From Streptomyces olindensis (GTDB lineage Bacteria; Actinomycetota; Actinomycetes; Streptomycetales; Streptomycetaceae): a stretch of 64,000 bases of DNA. A model generated the notes under the pieces. The model saw only the letters and a program-made list of their open reading frames with translations, was not told where the DNA came from and did no database searches. Position 1 is the stretch's first letter, and the number at the start of each line of letters is the position of its first letter. A program made the translations under genes and the position numbers. The stretch is from positions 1 to 64,000 of the forward strand of contig JJOH01000109.1 of assembly GCA_000696115.1 (NCBI GenBank), read 5' to 3'. Positions 44,192 through 52,127 of the stretch are shown in pieces.

Positions 44192-45601
44192 ATGAACGCC
44201 GTCCCCCGCACCGAGCACGATCTCCTCGGTGACCGTGACGTTCCCGCCGACGCCTACTGGGGTGTGCACACCCTCCGGGCCACGGAGAACTTCCCGATCA
44301 CGGGCGTGCCCATCTCCGCCTATCCGCACCTGATCGACGCCTTGGCCGCCGTGAAGGAGGCCGCCGCCCTGGCCAACGAGGAGTCGGGGTTGCTGGGAGG
44401 CGAGAAGGCCGACGCGATCGTCACCGCGTGCCGGGAGATCCGCTCCGGCAAGCTGCACGACCAGTTCGTCGTCGACGTCATCCAGGGCGGCGCCGGCACG
44501 TCGACGAACATGAACGCCAACGAGGTCATCGCGAACCGGGCGTTGGAGCTGCTGGGCCACGCCAAGGGCGAGTACCGCTACGTGCACCCGAACGAGGACG
44601 TCAACCGCTCCCAGTCCACGAACGACGTCTACCCGACCGCAGTGAAGATCGCGACCATCTTCGCCGTGCACGGGCTGCTCAAGGCGATGGCCGTCCTGCA
44701 GGACGCGTTCGCCCGGAAGGCCGTCGAGTTCCGTGACGTGCTCAAGATGGGCCGTACACAGTTGCAGGACGCGGTGCCGATGACGCTGGGTCAGGAGTTC
44801 TCCGCCTACGCGGTCATGATGGAGGAGGACCGGTCCCGTCTTGCCGAGGCCGTCGAGTTGATCCATGAGATCAACCTGGGCGCCACGGCCATCGGCACGG
44901 GCCTCAACGCACCCGTCGGCTACGCCGAGGCGGCTCGCCGCCACCTGTCGGAGATCACCGGCCTGCCGCTGGTGACGGCGGCGAACCTGGTCGAGGCGAC
45001 CCAGGACTGCGGCGCGTTCGTGCAGATGTCGGGGGTGCTCAAGCGCATCGCGGTCAAGCTGTCCAAGAGCTGCAACGACTTGCGGCTGCTGTCCTCCGGT
45101 CCGCGCGCCGGCCTCGGCGAGATCAACCTGCCGCCCGTACAGGCCGGTTCGTCGATCATGCCGGGCAAGGTCAACCCGGTGATCCCGGAGGTCGTCAACC
45201 AGGTCGCCTTCGAGGTGATCGGCAACGACGTCACCATCACCATGGCCGCCGAGGCCGGACAGCTCCAGCTCAACGCGTTCGAGCCGATCATCCTGCACTC
45301 CCTGTCGGAGTCGATCACGCACCTGCGCGCCGCCTGCCTCACGCTCGCCGAGCGCTGCGTGGACGGCATCACCGCCAACACCGAGGCGCTGCGGGCGACG
45401 GTCGAGAACTCCATCGGCCTGGTCACCGCCCTCAACCCGCACATCGGCTACACGGCCGCCACCGACATCGCCAAGGAGGCCCTGGCCACGGGCCGGGGCG
45501 TGGCCGAACTCGTCCTGGAAAGGGGCTTGTTGCCCGCCGAGGCCCTCACCGCCCTGCTCCGCCCGGAGGCCGTGGCCGGAAGGGGCCAGGCGCCGGCCTG
45601 A
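44192..45601 (+). CDS. aspA: aspartate ammonia-lyase
   Basis: 469 aa, full length for the fumarase/aspartase superfamily. It deaminates L-aspartate to fumarate and NH3. Aspartase hallmarks are AYWGVHTLRATENFPI near ~25, GGAGTSTNMNANEVIANRALELLG near ~100 and the superfamily signature GSSIMPGKVNP near ~320. ATG 44192 is preceded by AGAGAAGG. Placed directly after the amine operon, it would feed aspartate formed by that pathway into the TCA cycle, as in ectoine-type degradation. Confidence 0.93.
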   Translation: MNAVPRTEHDLLGDRDVPADAYWGVHTLRATENFPITGVPISAYPHLIDALAAVKEAAALANEESGLLGGEKADAIVTACREIRSGKLHDQFVVDVIQGGAGTSTNMNANEVIANRALELLGHAKGEYRYVHPNEDVNRSQSTNDVYPTAVKIATIFAVHGLLKAMAVLQDAFARKAVEFRDVLKMGRTQLQDAVPMTLGQEFSAYAVMMEEDRSRLAEAVELIHEINLGATAIGTGLNAPVGYAEAARRHLSEITGLPLVTAANLVEATQDCGAFVQMSGVLKRIAVKLSKSCNDLRLLSSGPRAGLGEINLPPVQAGSSIMPGKVNPVIPEVVNQVAFEVIGNDVTITMAAEAGQLQLNAFEPIILHSLSESITHLRAACLTLAERCVDGITANTEALRATVENSIGLVTALNPHIGYTAATDIAKEALATGRGVAELVLERGLLPAEALTALLRPEAVAGRGQAPA

Positions 45602-45613
45602 CCGCTGCCGATC

Positions 45614-45686
45614 CCGACACCGGCACCGACACCGGACCGGCACCGGCACCGGCATCGGCATCGGCACCGGCATCGGCATCGGCATG
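45614..45686 (+). repeat. degenerate hexanucleotide tract (CGGCAC/CGGCAT)
   Basis: About a dozen imperfect copies of CGGCAC or CGGCAT in tandem, just after aspA. The tract is non-coding on the plus strand. It marks the left edge of the second SDR remnant and could reflect slippage. Confidence 0.7.
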
Positions 45687-45734
45687 GGCTCGGAGTTCCG
45701 GCCCGGCACGCCCACGACTGAAACGGAAGCGCAC

Positions 45735-46262
45735 ATGAGACTGCAGGACGTCAACGCCGTGGTCACCGGAGCATCGAGCGGAATAGGTCAGGCGGTGCCG
45801 CCAACCACGGCCGACGACGCCCGGGACCTGCTCGACAGCAACCTGCTGAGCGCGTTCCTGGTCATGAAGCACCTGATGGCGCTGGCTCCCGAGTCGGGAG
45901 CGTCGATGGTGTGCGTCAGCTCCCGCCTCGGCATGGTCGGTATGTCGAACCAGACCTTGTACTCCGCTGCCAAGGGCGGCCTCATCGCGCTGGCCCGCGG
46001 CGCCGCTGTCGAATGGGCGCCGCGCAACATCCGGGTCAACGTGGTGGCGCCCGGTCTGACCATGACGCCGGTCATCGAGGCTTCCTTCCAGCGACGCCCC
46101 GACCCTGCCGCCCACCGGCGGCTGAGGGAGGAGTCCATACCGCTCCGCCGGCTCGCCACAGCAGAGGAGATCGCCGACGCGGTCCTCTTCCTGGCCTGCC
46201 CGGAGTCGTCCTACATCACCGGCGCCGTCCTACCGGTGGACGGAGGCTATACGGCGTGCTGA
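45735..46262 (+). pseudogene. short-chain dehydrogenase with N-terminal deletion (copy 2)
   Basis: The frame is open (175 aa), but the protein jumps from the cofactor motif MRLQDVNAVVTGASSGIGQAV straight to DDARDLLDSNLLSAFLVMKH. About 65-70 residues of the Rossmann fold are missing, including the cofactor-discriminating Asp and the NNAG strand. The catalytic Ser and YxxxK (LYSAAKGG) and the C-terminus (AVLPVDGGYTAC) remain. It is homologous to the remnant at 21049-21391 (LDSNLL.AFLVMKH, RLAT.EEIADAVLFLA..ES.YITGAVLPVDGGYTA). A folded dehydrogenase is unlikely. Confidence 0.7.
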
Positions 46263-46378
46263 GCCCCCAGGTGAAGTTGAACGTGGAGCGAACACTGGCG
46301 TCACAGTGGTGACGGGTTGTTCGGACCGGCATACGGTGACCCCACCATCTGAGCTCTGGGAGTGGCGGGGGACCACCA

Positions 46379-47902
46379 GTGGAGTGGCTGAGCCTTGAGA
46401 ACGTCATCGCCATCGGCACGTCCGTCCTCGGTCTCCTCGTGCCCATCGCGATGTTCCTCTACGACCGGCGGGTGCCGCGGCGCAAGCTGATCGGCTACCG
46501 CGTACAGATGGACAGCCCCATAGGTGACGGGTCGTCCAATCCCCGCCTCGGCGACTTCGACGTGCCGAACATGGCCGACGCGTCGCTCGTCCTGCTGCGC
46601 ATCGAGAACGACGGGTCGCAGAGCGTCGCCGACAACGACTACACCTCGTCCGAGGTCCACGGCCTGACCGCCGAGTTCACGGGCCGCACGGTCCAGGCCG
46701 TAGCGGTCACCCAGCCCTCCGGCATCGAGCACCTGAACAGTCATTTCACGGACGCCAACGGCTTCGAGCACGTCGGCAGTAGGGTGACCATCCCACGCGT
46801 CCCGCTCAATCCGGGCGACCACTTCAAGCTGCTGGTGCTGCTTTCCGGGGGTCCGGCCGAGGGCGAGGTCAAGCTGATCGGGGGCCTGCGGGACGGCCGC
46901 GTGCACCGCAACAGTGCCCCCAAACCGGACGAGAAGCTACGGACGTTCAGTCTCCCGGCGCGGCTGCTGAGCGGCGCGCTGGCCCTGGCCGTGCTCGCCC
47001 TCGCCGGCATCATCGTTCTGCGTGTCGGCAATCCGATCGAGTGCGAGCAGGGGGAGTTGACCCTCACGGGTTCGACCGCCTTCGAGCCCGTCGTCCGGAC
47101 GCTCGCGCGGGAGTACGAGAGCAAGTGCCAGGGCGCCGACATCGTGGTCGAGGCGCGGGGCAGCGAGGACGGTGTGGCGGGTCTGGCGGAGCTGGCGGAG
47201 CGGTCGCCGGGCGCCGCCGGCTCCGTGATCGCCTTCTCCGACGGGCCGATGGGCGGGCGCTGGAATCTGACGGGGAAAGAGATCGCGCTGTCCTTCTACA
47301 CTCTCGTCGTCCACCCGGACATCGACCTCGGCCCGCACGGACTGACCCTCCGGCAGGTGCGGGACATCTACGCGGGCAGGTACCAGCGCTGGGGCCAGGT
47401 CGTCGCCGGGCGGAAGGAGATCGCCGACCTGCCGATCGTCCTGGTCAGCCGGGGAGACGAGTCCGGGACACGGCAGATCTTCCAGGACCGGGTGCTCAAG
47501 GGCTGGGAGAAGGCACCCAGCACGTCCCTGGACTGCACCCCGCCCGCCCGGGCCGAAGACACCGTCACCCGCTGCGAACTCGGCTCGACCAGAGCCGTGC
47601 TGAACAAGGTGGAGAGGCAGCCCGGCGCCATCGGCTACAGCGAGGTCGGCCTCGCCAAGGAGCGGGGCGGCAAGGTGAAGGCGGTCCCCCTGGCCGGAGA
47701 CTGGCCCGACGAGCGGCAGATCGACCTGGGCGCCGGCCACTACCCGTACAAGGACATCGAGTACGCCTACACCCACGGCCCCGCACGTGCCGGCTCCCTC
47801 GCCGCCGGCTTCCTGGCCTACCTCGACGAGTCCGTCAGCCAGAGCGTGATCCGGGGCAAGGGCCACCTGCCGTGCCTGCGGGAGCCGCACCAGTGCCGGT
47901 GA
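46379..47902 (+). CDS. membrane-anchored protein with PstS-like phosphate-binding domain
   Basis: 507 aa. An N-terminal helix (VIAIGTSVLGLLVPIAMFLY, ~8-27) is followed by a ~165-residue beta-rich region. A second helix (LSGALALAVLALAGIIVL, ~195-215) leads into a C-terminal PBP type II domain with PstS features: LTLTGSTAFEPVVRTLAREYE, VLVSRGDESGTRQIFQDRVL, PGAIGYSEVGLA. PstS proteins are normally lipoproteins with a signal peptide and sit beside pstCAB. Here there is no lipobox, no transporter, and a two-helix membrane anchor, so a sensor or accessory receptor is more likely than uptake. GTG 46379 follows a GGCGGGGGA leader. Confidence 0.82.
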   Translation: MEWLSLENVIAIGTSVLGLLVPIAMFLYDRRVPRRKLIGYRVQMDSPIGDGSSNPRLGDFDVPNMADASLVLLRIENDGSQSVADNDYTSSEVHGLTAEFTGRTVQAVAVTQPSGIEHLNSHFTDANGFEHVGSRVTIPRVPLNPGDHFKLLVLLSGGPAEGEVKLIGGLRDGRVHRNSAPKPDEKLRTFSLPARLLSGALALAVLALAGIIVLRVGNPIECEQGELTLTGSTAFEPVVRTLAREYESKCQGADIVVEARGSEDGVAGLAELAERSPGAAGSVIAFSDGPMGGRWNLTGKEIALSFYTLVVHPDIDLGPHGLTLRQVRDIYAGRYQRWGQVVAGRKEIADLPIVLVSRGDESGTRQIFQDRVLKGWEKAPSTSLDCTPPARAEDTVTRCELGSTRAVLNKVERQPGAIGYSEVGLAKERGGKVKAVPLAGDWPDERQIDLGAGHYPYKDIEYAYTHGPARAGSLAAGFLAYLDESVSQSVIRGKGHLPCLREPHQCR

Positions 47903-47997
47903 GTCCGCGGCCTCGGCAGGAGCCGCGCTTCTGCCGTGACCTGCCGGGACCAGCTCGACCGGCCCCTGCGGACGAAAATTCTTTGCGGTGAAGGACG

Positions 47998-48870
47998 GTG
48001 ATCGCCCTACCGTTGCTCCCCGTGACGATCGAGATGCCGTACCAGCCACTTCCGGTCGACCAGTCGGACGTCCGCTACCTCCACGGACCCGATTCCGCTC
48101 GACAGCCGGGCGTGCCCGCCGGCGAGACGGTCGCGTTCGAGTGGCGGAGCAGTGCGGTCTACCCAGGGACCGTCCGGAAGTTCTGGGTACACGTGCCCGC
48201 ACAGTACGACCCGGCGGAACCGGCATCCTTGATGGTGTTCCAGGACGGGTGGTGGTACCTGGACCCCGCAGGGGAGGTACGCGGCGCGATCGTCCTGGAC
48301 AACCTCGTTCACCGCGGCGACATCCCCGTCACCATCGGCGTGTTCGTCGATCCCGGCGTCTTCCCGGATGCGGAGAACCCGAAGAACCGCAACAACGAGT
48401 ACGACGCCTTCGACGACCAGTACGTCACCTTCCTCCTCACCGAGATCATCCCGCAGGTTGCGGAGCGCTACGCGATCTCCCTGTCGCCCGAAAGGTGGGG
48501 CATCTGCGGCGGTAGCAGCGGCGGCAACTGCGCCTTCACCGCCGCGTGGCTGCGTCCGGACAAGTTCCGCCGCGCCATCGGATACCTGTCCAGCTTCGCG
48601 CAGATGCCGGGCGGCAATCCCTACCCGGACCTCATCTCCCGCGTCCCCCGCAAGCCGCTGCGCATCTTCATGCAAGGCGGCCACCGCGACCTGCGCTGGA
48701 ACGAGCCACAGCGGAACTGGCTCGCCGAAAACCTGCGCGTGGCAGCCGCTCTCGCCGAAGCGGGCTACGACTTCCGCCTCGTCATGGGAGACGGCGGACA
48801 CAGCCCCAATCACGGCGGCGTCCTGCTACCGGACGCTCTGCGGTGGCTGTGGCGGCCCGACGAGGATTGA
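47998..48870 (+). CDS. alpha/beta-hydrolase esterase (enterochelin-esterase/Fes-like)
   Basis: 290 aa from GTG 47998 (278 aa from ATG 48034; the start is uncertain because AAGGA at 47991 is very close). Esterase D/Fes-type fold: VYPGTVRKFWVHVPAQYDPAEPASLMVFQDGWWYL, oxyanion and nucleophile loop WGICGGSSGGNCAFTAAW (Ser in GGSSGG), and His at the end in MGDGGHSPNHGG. It lacks the N-terminal CBM-like domain of long Fes proteins. Substrate unknown. No siderophore genes are nearby. Confidence 0.82.
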   Translation: MIALPLLPVTIEMPYQPLPVDQSDVRYLHGPDSARQPGVPAGETVAFEWRSSAVYPGTVRKFWVHVPAQYDPAEPASLMVFQDGWWYLDPAGEVRGAIVLDNLVHRGDIPVTIGVFVDPGVFPDAENPKNRNNEYDAFDDQYVTFLLTEIIPQVAERYAISLSPERWGICGGSSGGNCAFTAAWLRPDKFRRAIGYLSSFAQMPGGNPYPDLISRVPRKPLRIFMQGGHRDLRWNEPQRNWLAENLRVAAALAEAGYDFRLVMGDGGHSPNHGGVLLPDALRWLWRPDED

Positions 48871-48908
48871 TCGATACCTGCTCGTCCAACCTGGCGTCGG
48901 CGGCCTCA

Positions 48909-48931
48909 AAAAATATTGCGGTACTATTTTT
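48909..48931. promoter_or_regulatory. A/T-rich inverted repeat at the tetR start
   Basis: AAAAATA (48909-48915) and TATTTTT (48925-48931), 7-bp perfect arms with a 9-bp spacer, end 2 bp before the TetR ATG. It is strikingly A/T-rich for this genome. Likely autoregulatory operator overlapping the promoter or leader. Confidence 0.65.
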
Positions 48932-48933
48932 CT

Positions 48934-49524
48934 ATGACGCAGCATGCTGACGCTGACACGAGACGCGGCCAGGTCGCCTCCGCGCTGATGAGCGTGGTCG
49001 CCGAACGGGGACTGGCGCGGACCACCCTGGCTGACGTGGCACGGACGGCGGGTGTGTCCGTGGGACTCGTCCAGCGCTACTTCCGCTCGAAGGACGAGCT
49101 GCTGAGGTTCGGCATCGAGTATGTCTACCGGCGCGCCGAGGAGCGCGTCGCCGCCATCCCCGTCGAGCCGCCGGTCCGGGAGTTCGTCGTGCGGCTGATG
49201 GAGACGTTCCTGCCACTGACGGTCGAGAGGCGCGCCGAGCTGCGGGTCTGGCTCAGCTTCGTGCAGGCGTCGCTCACCGACGCCGACATGGCTGCGATTC
49301 ACCGGGACGCCACCGTGCGGCTCCTGCGGGGCGTCGAGGAGGCATTGCGCGGCGCGCAACGGGCCGGTGAACTCGCCGCGGATGTCGACACCGAGGCCGA
49401 GGCGGCGGCGCTGGTCGCGTTCGTGGACGGGCTGTGCCTGCACCACGCGGCGACCGGGGACGGGTTCGACGCGTCCCGCATCAGCGCCGCGCTGGACGCC
49501 TACGTTGACCGGCTGTTCGACTGA
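48934..49524 (+). CDS. TetR-family regulator
   Basis: 196 aa. HTH at ~12-55: ASALMSVVAERGLARTTLADVARTAGVSVGLVQRYFRSKDELL. The C-terminal ligand-binding domain ends VDGLCLHHAATGDGFDASRISAALDAYVDRLF (TetR_C_6-like). ATG 48934 is preferred to a TTG at 48916. The stop overlaps the next gene (TGATG), so it is co-transcribed with the GAP-family membrane protein, its probable target. Confidence 0.9.
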   Translation: MTQHADADTRRGQVASALMSVVAERGLARTTLADVARTAGVSVGLVQRYFRSKDELLRFGIEYVYRRAEERVAAIPVEPPVREFVVRLMETFLPLTVERRAELRVWLSFVQASLTDADMAAIHRDATVRLLRGVEEALRGAQRAGELAADVDTEAEAAALVAFVDGLCLHHAATGDGFDASRISAALDAYVDRLFD

Positions 49525-50282
49525 TGAGCGCGACGCTGGCGCTGGCGCTGGCCGGGCTCGGGCTGCTGGACAGCACAAGCTTCGGCACCCTGCTGATCCC
49601 GATCTGGCTGTTGCTCACCCCGGGGCGGGTGCGCGCCGACCGGATCGCCGCCTACCTGGCTACGGTTGCGACGTTCTACTTCTGCGTTGGCGTGCTCCTG
49701 GTGCTGGGAGCCGATGCGGTGCTGGAGGCCGTCCGGGCGGCCTTGGCCGACGTCGCCCCCACGCACCTGCGGATCGCGCAGCTCGTCCTCGGTTTCCTCG
49801 TCATCGCCTTGAGCTACCGGCTGGAGGCACGCGCCCGCAGCCGGGCGGGCAGGCCGGGCCGACTGCAGCGCTGGCGGGCGGCGGCGATGTCGGGTGCCGT
49901 GCCGGACGGCGAAGGTCTGGCCGACCGGGACACACAGGGCGGAGGCGTGCGCGGCCTGGTGAGCCTCGCGTTGGTGGCCACGGCGCTGGAGTTGGTCACC
50001 ATGGTGCCCTACCTGGCGGCCGTGGGCCTACTCGCGAATGCCGATCTGACCTGGCAGGTCACAGGCGGAGGGCTGGCCGGCTACTGCGTCGTGATGATCC
50101 TCCCGGCGGTCCTCCTCGGCGCCGTCCGGATCGCCGCGCACGACCGCGCCGAGCCAGTCCTGCAGCGGATCAACGACTGGTTCACCCGCAACAGCGCCAA
50201 GGCGCTCGGCTGGACTGTCGGTGGGATCGGCATGGGAATGGCCCTCAACGCCGTGATCGCCCTTCTCGCTCAACCCGTCTGA
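49524..50282 (+). CDS. GAP-family membrane protein
   Basis: 252 aa with six predicted helices. The N-terminus LALALAGLGLLDSTSFGTLLIPIWLLLTPGRV and the C-terminus SAKALGWTVGGIGMGMALNAV match the GAP/sulfolipid-1-addressing (Sap) family of mycobacteria and streptomycetes. Mycobacterial members help export cell-envelope glycolipids. A small-molecule or lipid export role is inferred. Co-transcribed with the upstream tetR. Confidence 0.83.
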   Translation: MSATLALALAGLGLLDSTSFGTLLIPIWLLLTPGRVRADRIAAYLATVATFYFCVGVLLVLGADAVLEAVRAALADVAPTHLRIAQLVLGFLVIALSYRLEARARSRAGRPGRLQRWRAAAMSGAVPDGEGLADRDTQGGGVRGLVSLALVATALELVTMVPYLAAVGLLANADLTWQVTGGGLAGYCVVMILPAVLLGAVRIAAHDRAEPVLQRINDWFTRNSAKALGWTVGGIGMGMALNAVIALLAQPV

Positions 50283-50358
50283 AGTCGCGTCAAAACCCGC
50301 TGGGACAGCTCCCCTCACCGGGGCGTCGGGAGGACGCGGACCCGGTCCGAACCCGTAT

Positions 50359-51264
50359 TCACGTGGGCGGGATGACGCCGTGCCAGGACCGGGACCGTTC
50401 GGTCATCTGCTGGGTGCCGATGACGTCGAGCACTTCGAGACGGCCGGCGGTGTCGCTGCCCGGCGGGGCGGTGAGGATGACGATGCGCAGGTCGCCGCCG
50501 GGTTCGGTGAGGATGTCGCAGTCGAGGTGCAGTGGCCCGACCTCGGGATGGTGGATGGTCTTGGTGTGCAGCATGTGGCCGCTCACCTCGTGGGCCTCCC
50601 ACAGGGTGGCGAAGCGCGGGCTCGTGCCGCGCAGGTCCGTGACGAGGCGGCGCAGGACCGGGTCGGTGGGGTAGCGGGTGGACGCGGACCGCAGGTCGAA
50701 GACCACGGCGGTTTCGAAGCGGGCCTGCTGCGCTGGGGTGTGGCGCACCGGGCCGGGCGGGCCGGTGAAGTGCTGCCAGACCAGGTTGCGGTCCCGGTCC
50801 GTCAGCGGGGACGGGTCGCCCAGTAGTGCGGCGTGCAGCCGGTTGAAGGCGATGAGGGTCCAGGCCGCGTCGTACACGCCGACGGGCGTGCCCGGCATCT
50901 GGTCGAGCAGCCGCTGCACCCCCGGCGTGAGCCGGTTGGGCAGTCGGCTGTCCGTGGGCTCGGGCTGCCCGGCCAGCGCGAACAGATGGGCACGCTCGGC
51001 TTCCGACAGGCGAAGCGCCCGCGCCAGAGCGCCGAGCACCTGGGCGGAGGGGGATGTCGCCCGGCCCTGCTCCAAGCGGATCACATACTCGGCGGAAATG
51101 CCCGCCAGCAGGGCCAGTTCCTCGCGGCGCAGCCCGGGCGTCCGGCGGCTTCGCCCCGTCGGCAGCCCGACCGCGCCGGGAGGCACGCGGTCGCGCCACC
51201 GGCGAAGTGCCGTCCCCAAGTCGCCGCCCCGCCGGGAAGATCCGCTGTCGCCCTGTGCGCTCAT
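50359..51264 (-). CDS. XRE-family regulator with MmyB-like ligand domain
   Basis: 301 aa. N-terminal helix-turn-helix: LGTALRRWRDRVPPGAVGLPTGRSRRTPGLRREELALLAGISAEYVIRLEQGRA. The C-terminal ~170 residues are the MmyB/PAS-like ligand domain (PVGVYDAAWTLIAFNRLHAALLGDPS, VVFDLRSASTRYPTDPVLRRLV, HPEVGPLHLDCDIL). ATG 51264 is used; a GTG at 51291 is possible. Divergent from an SDR gene with a 10-bp-arm inverted repeat between. In this family the divergent oxidoreductase is commonly the target. Confidence 0.9.
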   Translation of the reverse strand: MSAQGDSGSSRRGGDLGTALRRWRDRVPPGAVGLPTGRSRRTPGLRREELALLAGISAEYVIRLEQGRATSPSAQVLGALARALRLSEAERAHLFALAGQPEPTDSRLPNRLTPGVQRLLDQMPGTPVGVYDAAWTLIAFNRLHAALLGDPSPLTDRDRNLVWQHFTGPPGPVRHTPAQQARFETAVVFDLRSASTRYPTDPVLRRLVTDLRGTSPRFATLWEAHEVSGHMLHTKTIHHPEVGPLHLDCDILTEPGGDLRIVILTAPPGSDTAGRLEVLDVIGTQQMTERSRSWHGVIPPT

Positions 51265-51293
51265 GGCCCCAGTATCGGCGTCCCGCTCCACGC

Positions 51294-51320
51294 CGTCCTG
51301 GTACCGGCGTTACCAGGACG
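51294..51320. promoter_or_regulatory. inverted-repeat operator between XRE regulator and SDR
   Basis: CGTCCTGGTA (51294-51303) and TACCAGGACG (51311-51320) are perfect 10-bp arms around a 7-bp spacer, 30 bp upstream of the regulator ATG and 46 bp upstream of the SDR ATG. Confidence 0.75.
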
Positions 51321-51366
51321 AGCAGTGATCTGTCCGGCCGGCCACCGGACGGCGAGGCTGCCGGAC

Positions 51367-52074
51367 ATGACGACGACCCTCATCACCGGTGCCAACAAGG
51401 GCCTGGGACTGCAGACCGCCCGCCGCCTGACCCGGGCGGGGCACACCGTGTATCTGGGTGCCCGTGACGCCCGCCGTGGCGCTCAGGCCGCCCGGGCGGT
51501 CGGGGCCCGCCCGTTGCTCCTCGACGTTGCCGACGACGACTCCGTCGCGGCGGCCGCCGAGCAGGTCCGCGAGCACACCGGGCACCTCGACGTCCTGGTC
51601 AACAACGCGGGCGTGGCCGGCCCCGTACGGACGGCCGACGAGGTCACCGCCGCCGACATGCTCGCGGTCTACGACACCAACGTCTTCGGGGCCGTGCGCG
51701 TCACCCAGGCCTTCCTGCCCCTGCTGCACCGAAGTGCGTCGCCGGTCGTGGTCAACGTCAGCAGCGGTCTGGGCTCCCTGGCGGTGGCGGCCGACCCGGC
51801 CGCCCACGCCTCGCTCGTCCCGCTCTGGATCTCCTCGTTGCCCTACAACTCCTCCAAGGCCGCCCTGAACATGGTCACGGTGCTGTACGCGCGCGCCCTG
51901 CCGCGCATGCGGATCAACGCCGTCGACCCGGGCCACACCGCCACCGACCTCAACGGCCACACCGGCGCCCAGAGCGTCGAGCAGGGCGCCGACGTCATCG
52001 TCCGCATGGCTTCGATCGGCCCCGACGGGCCGACCGGCGGCTATTACACGGCCGACGGCCCGATGCCCTGGTGA
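51367..52074 (+). CDS. short-chain dehydrogenase/reductase
   Basis: 235 aa classical SDR. Cofactor motif TLITGANKGLGLQTARRL at ~5-20, NNAGVAGPV at ~80, and the active site Tyr160-xxx-Lys164 in LPYNSSKAALNMVTVLYA. Ser lies in VNVSSGLGSLA. The absence of an acidic residue after strand 2 (LGARDARRG) favours NADPH. GTGA-free start at ATG 51367. Divergent from the XRE regulator; a DsbA-like gene follows after 53 bp. Confidence 0.92.
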   Translation: MTTTLITGANKGLGLQTARRLTRAGHTVYLGARDARRGAQAARAVGARPLLLDVADDDSVAAAAEQVREHTGHLDVLVNNAGVAGPVRTADEVTAADMLAVYDTNVFGAVRVTQAFLPLLHRSASPVVVNVSSGLGSLAVAADPAAHASLVPLWISSLPYNSSKAALNMVTVLYARALPRMRINAVDPGHTATDLNGHTGAQSVEQGADVIVRMASIGPDGPTGGYYTADGPMPW

Positions 52075-52127
52075 CACCGAGCCGCCGCATACCAGCCGCA
52101 CCGCACCGCACCGACAGGAGTCCGGTC

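Noticed and set aside
29966..45601. A complete ectoine degradation cluster
   Set aside because: No M24-fold ectoine hydrolase and no EutA/EutB/EutC genes were seen. Only the downstream logic is similar.
45605..45690. Coding of the hexanucleotide tract as an MPMPVP repeat peptide on the reverse strand
   Set aside because: It is only the translation of a simple repeat; no ribosome site or gene context.
46379..47902. Calling the PstS-domain protein a standard phosphate-uptake lipoprotein
   Set aside because: No lipobox, a second internal membrane helix and no pstCAB neighbours.
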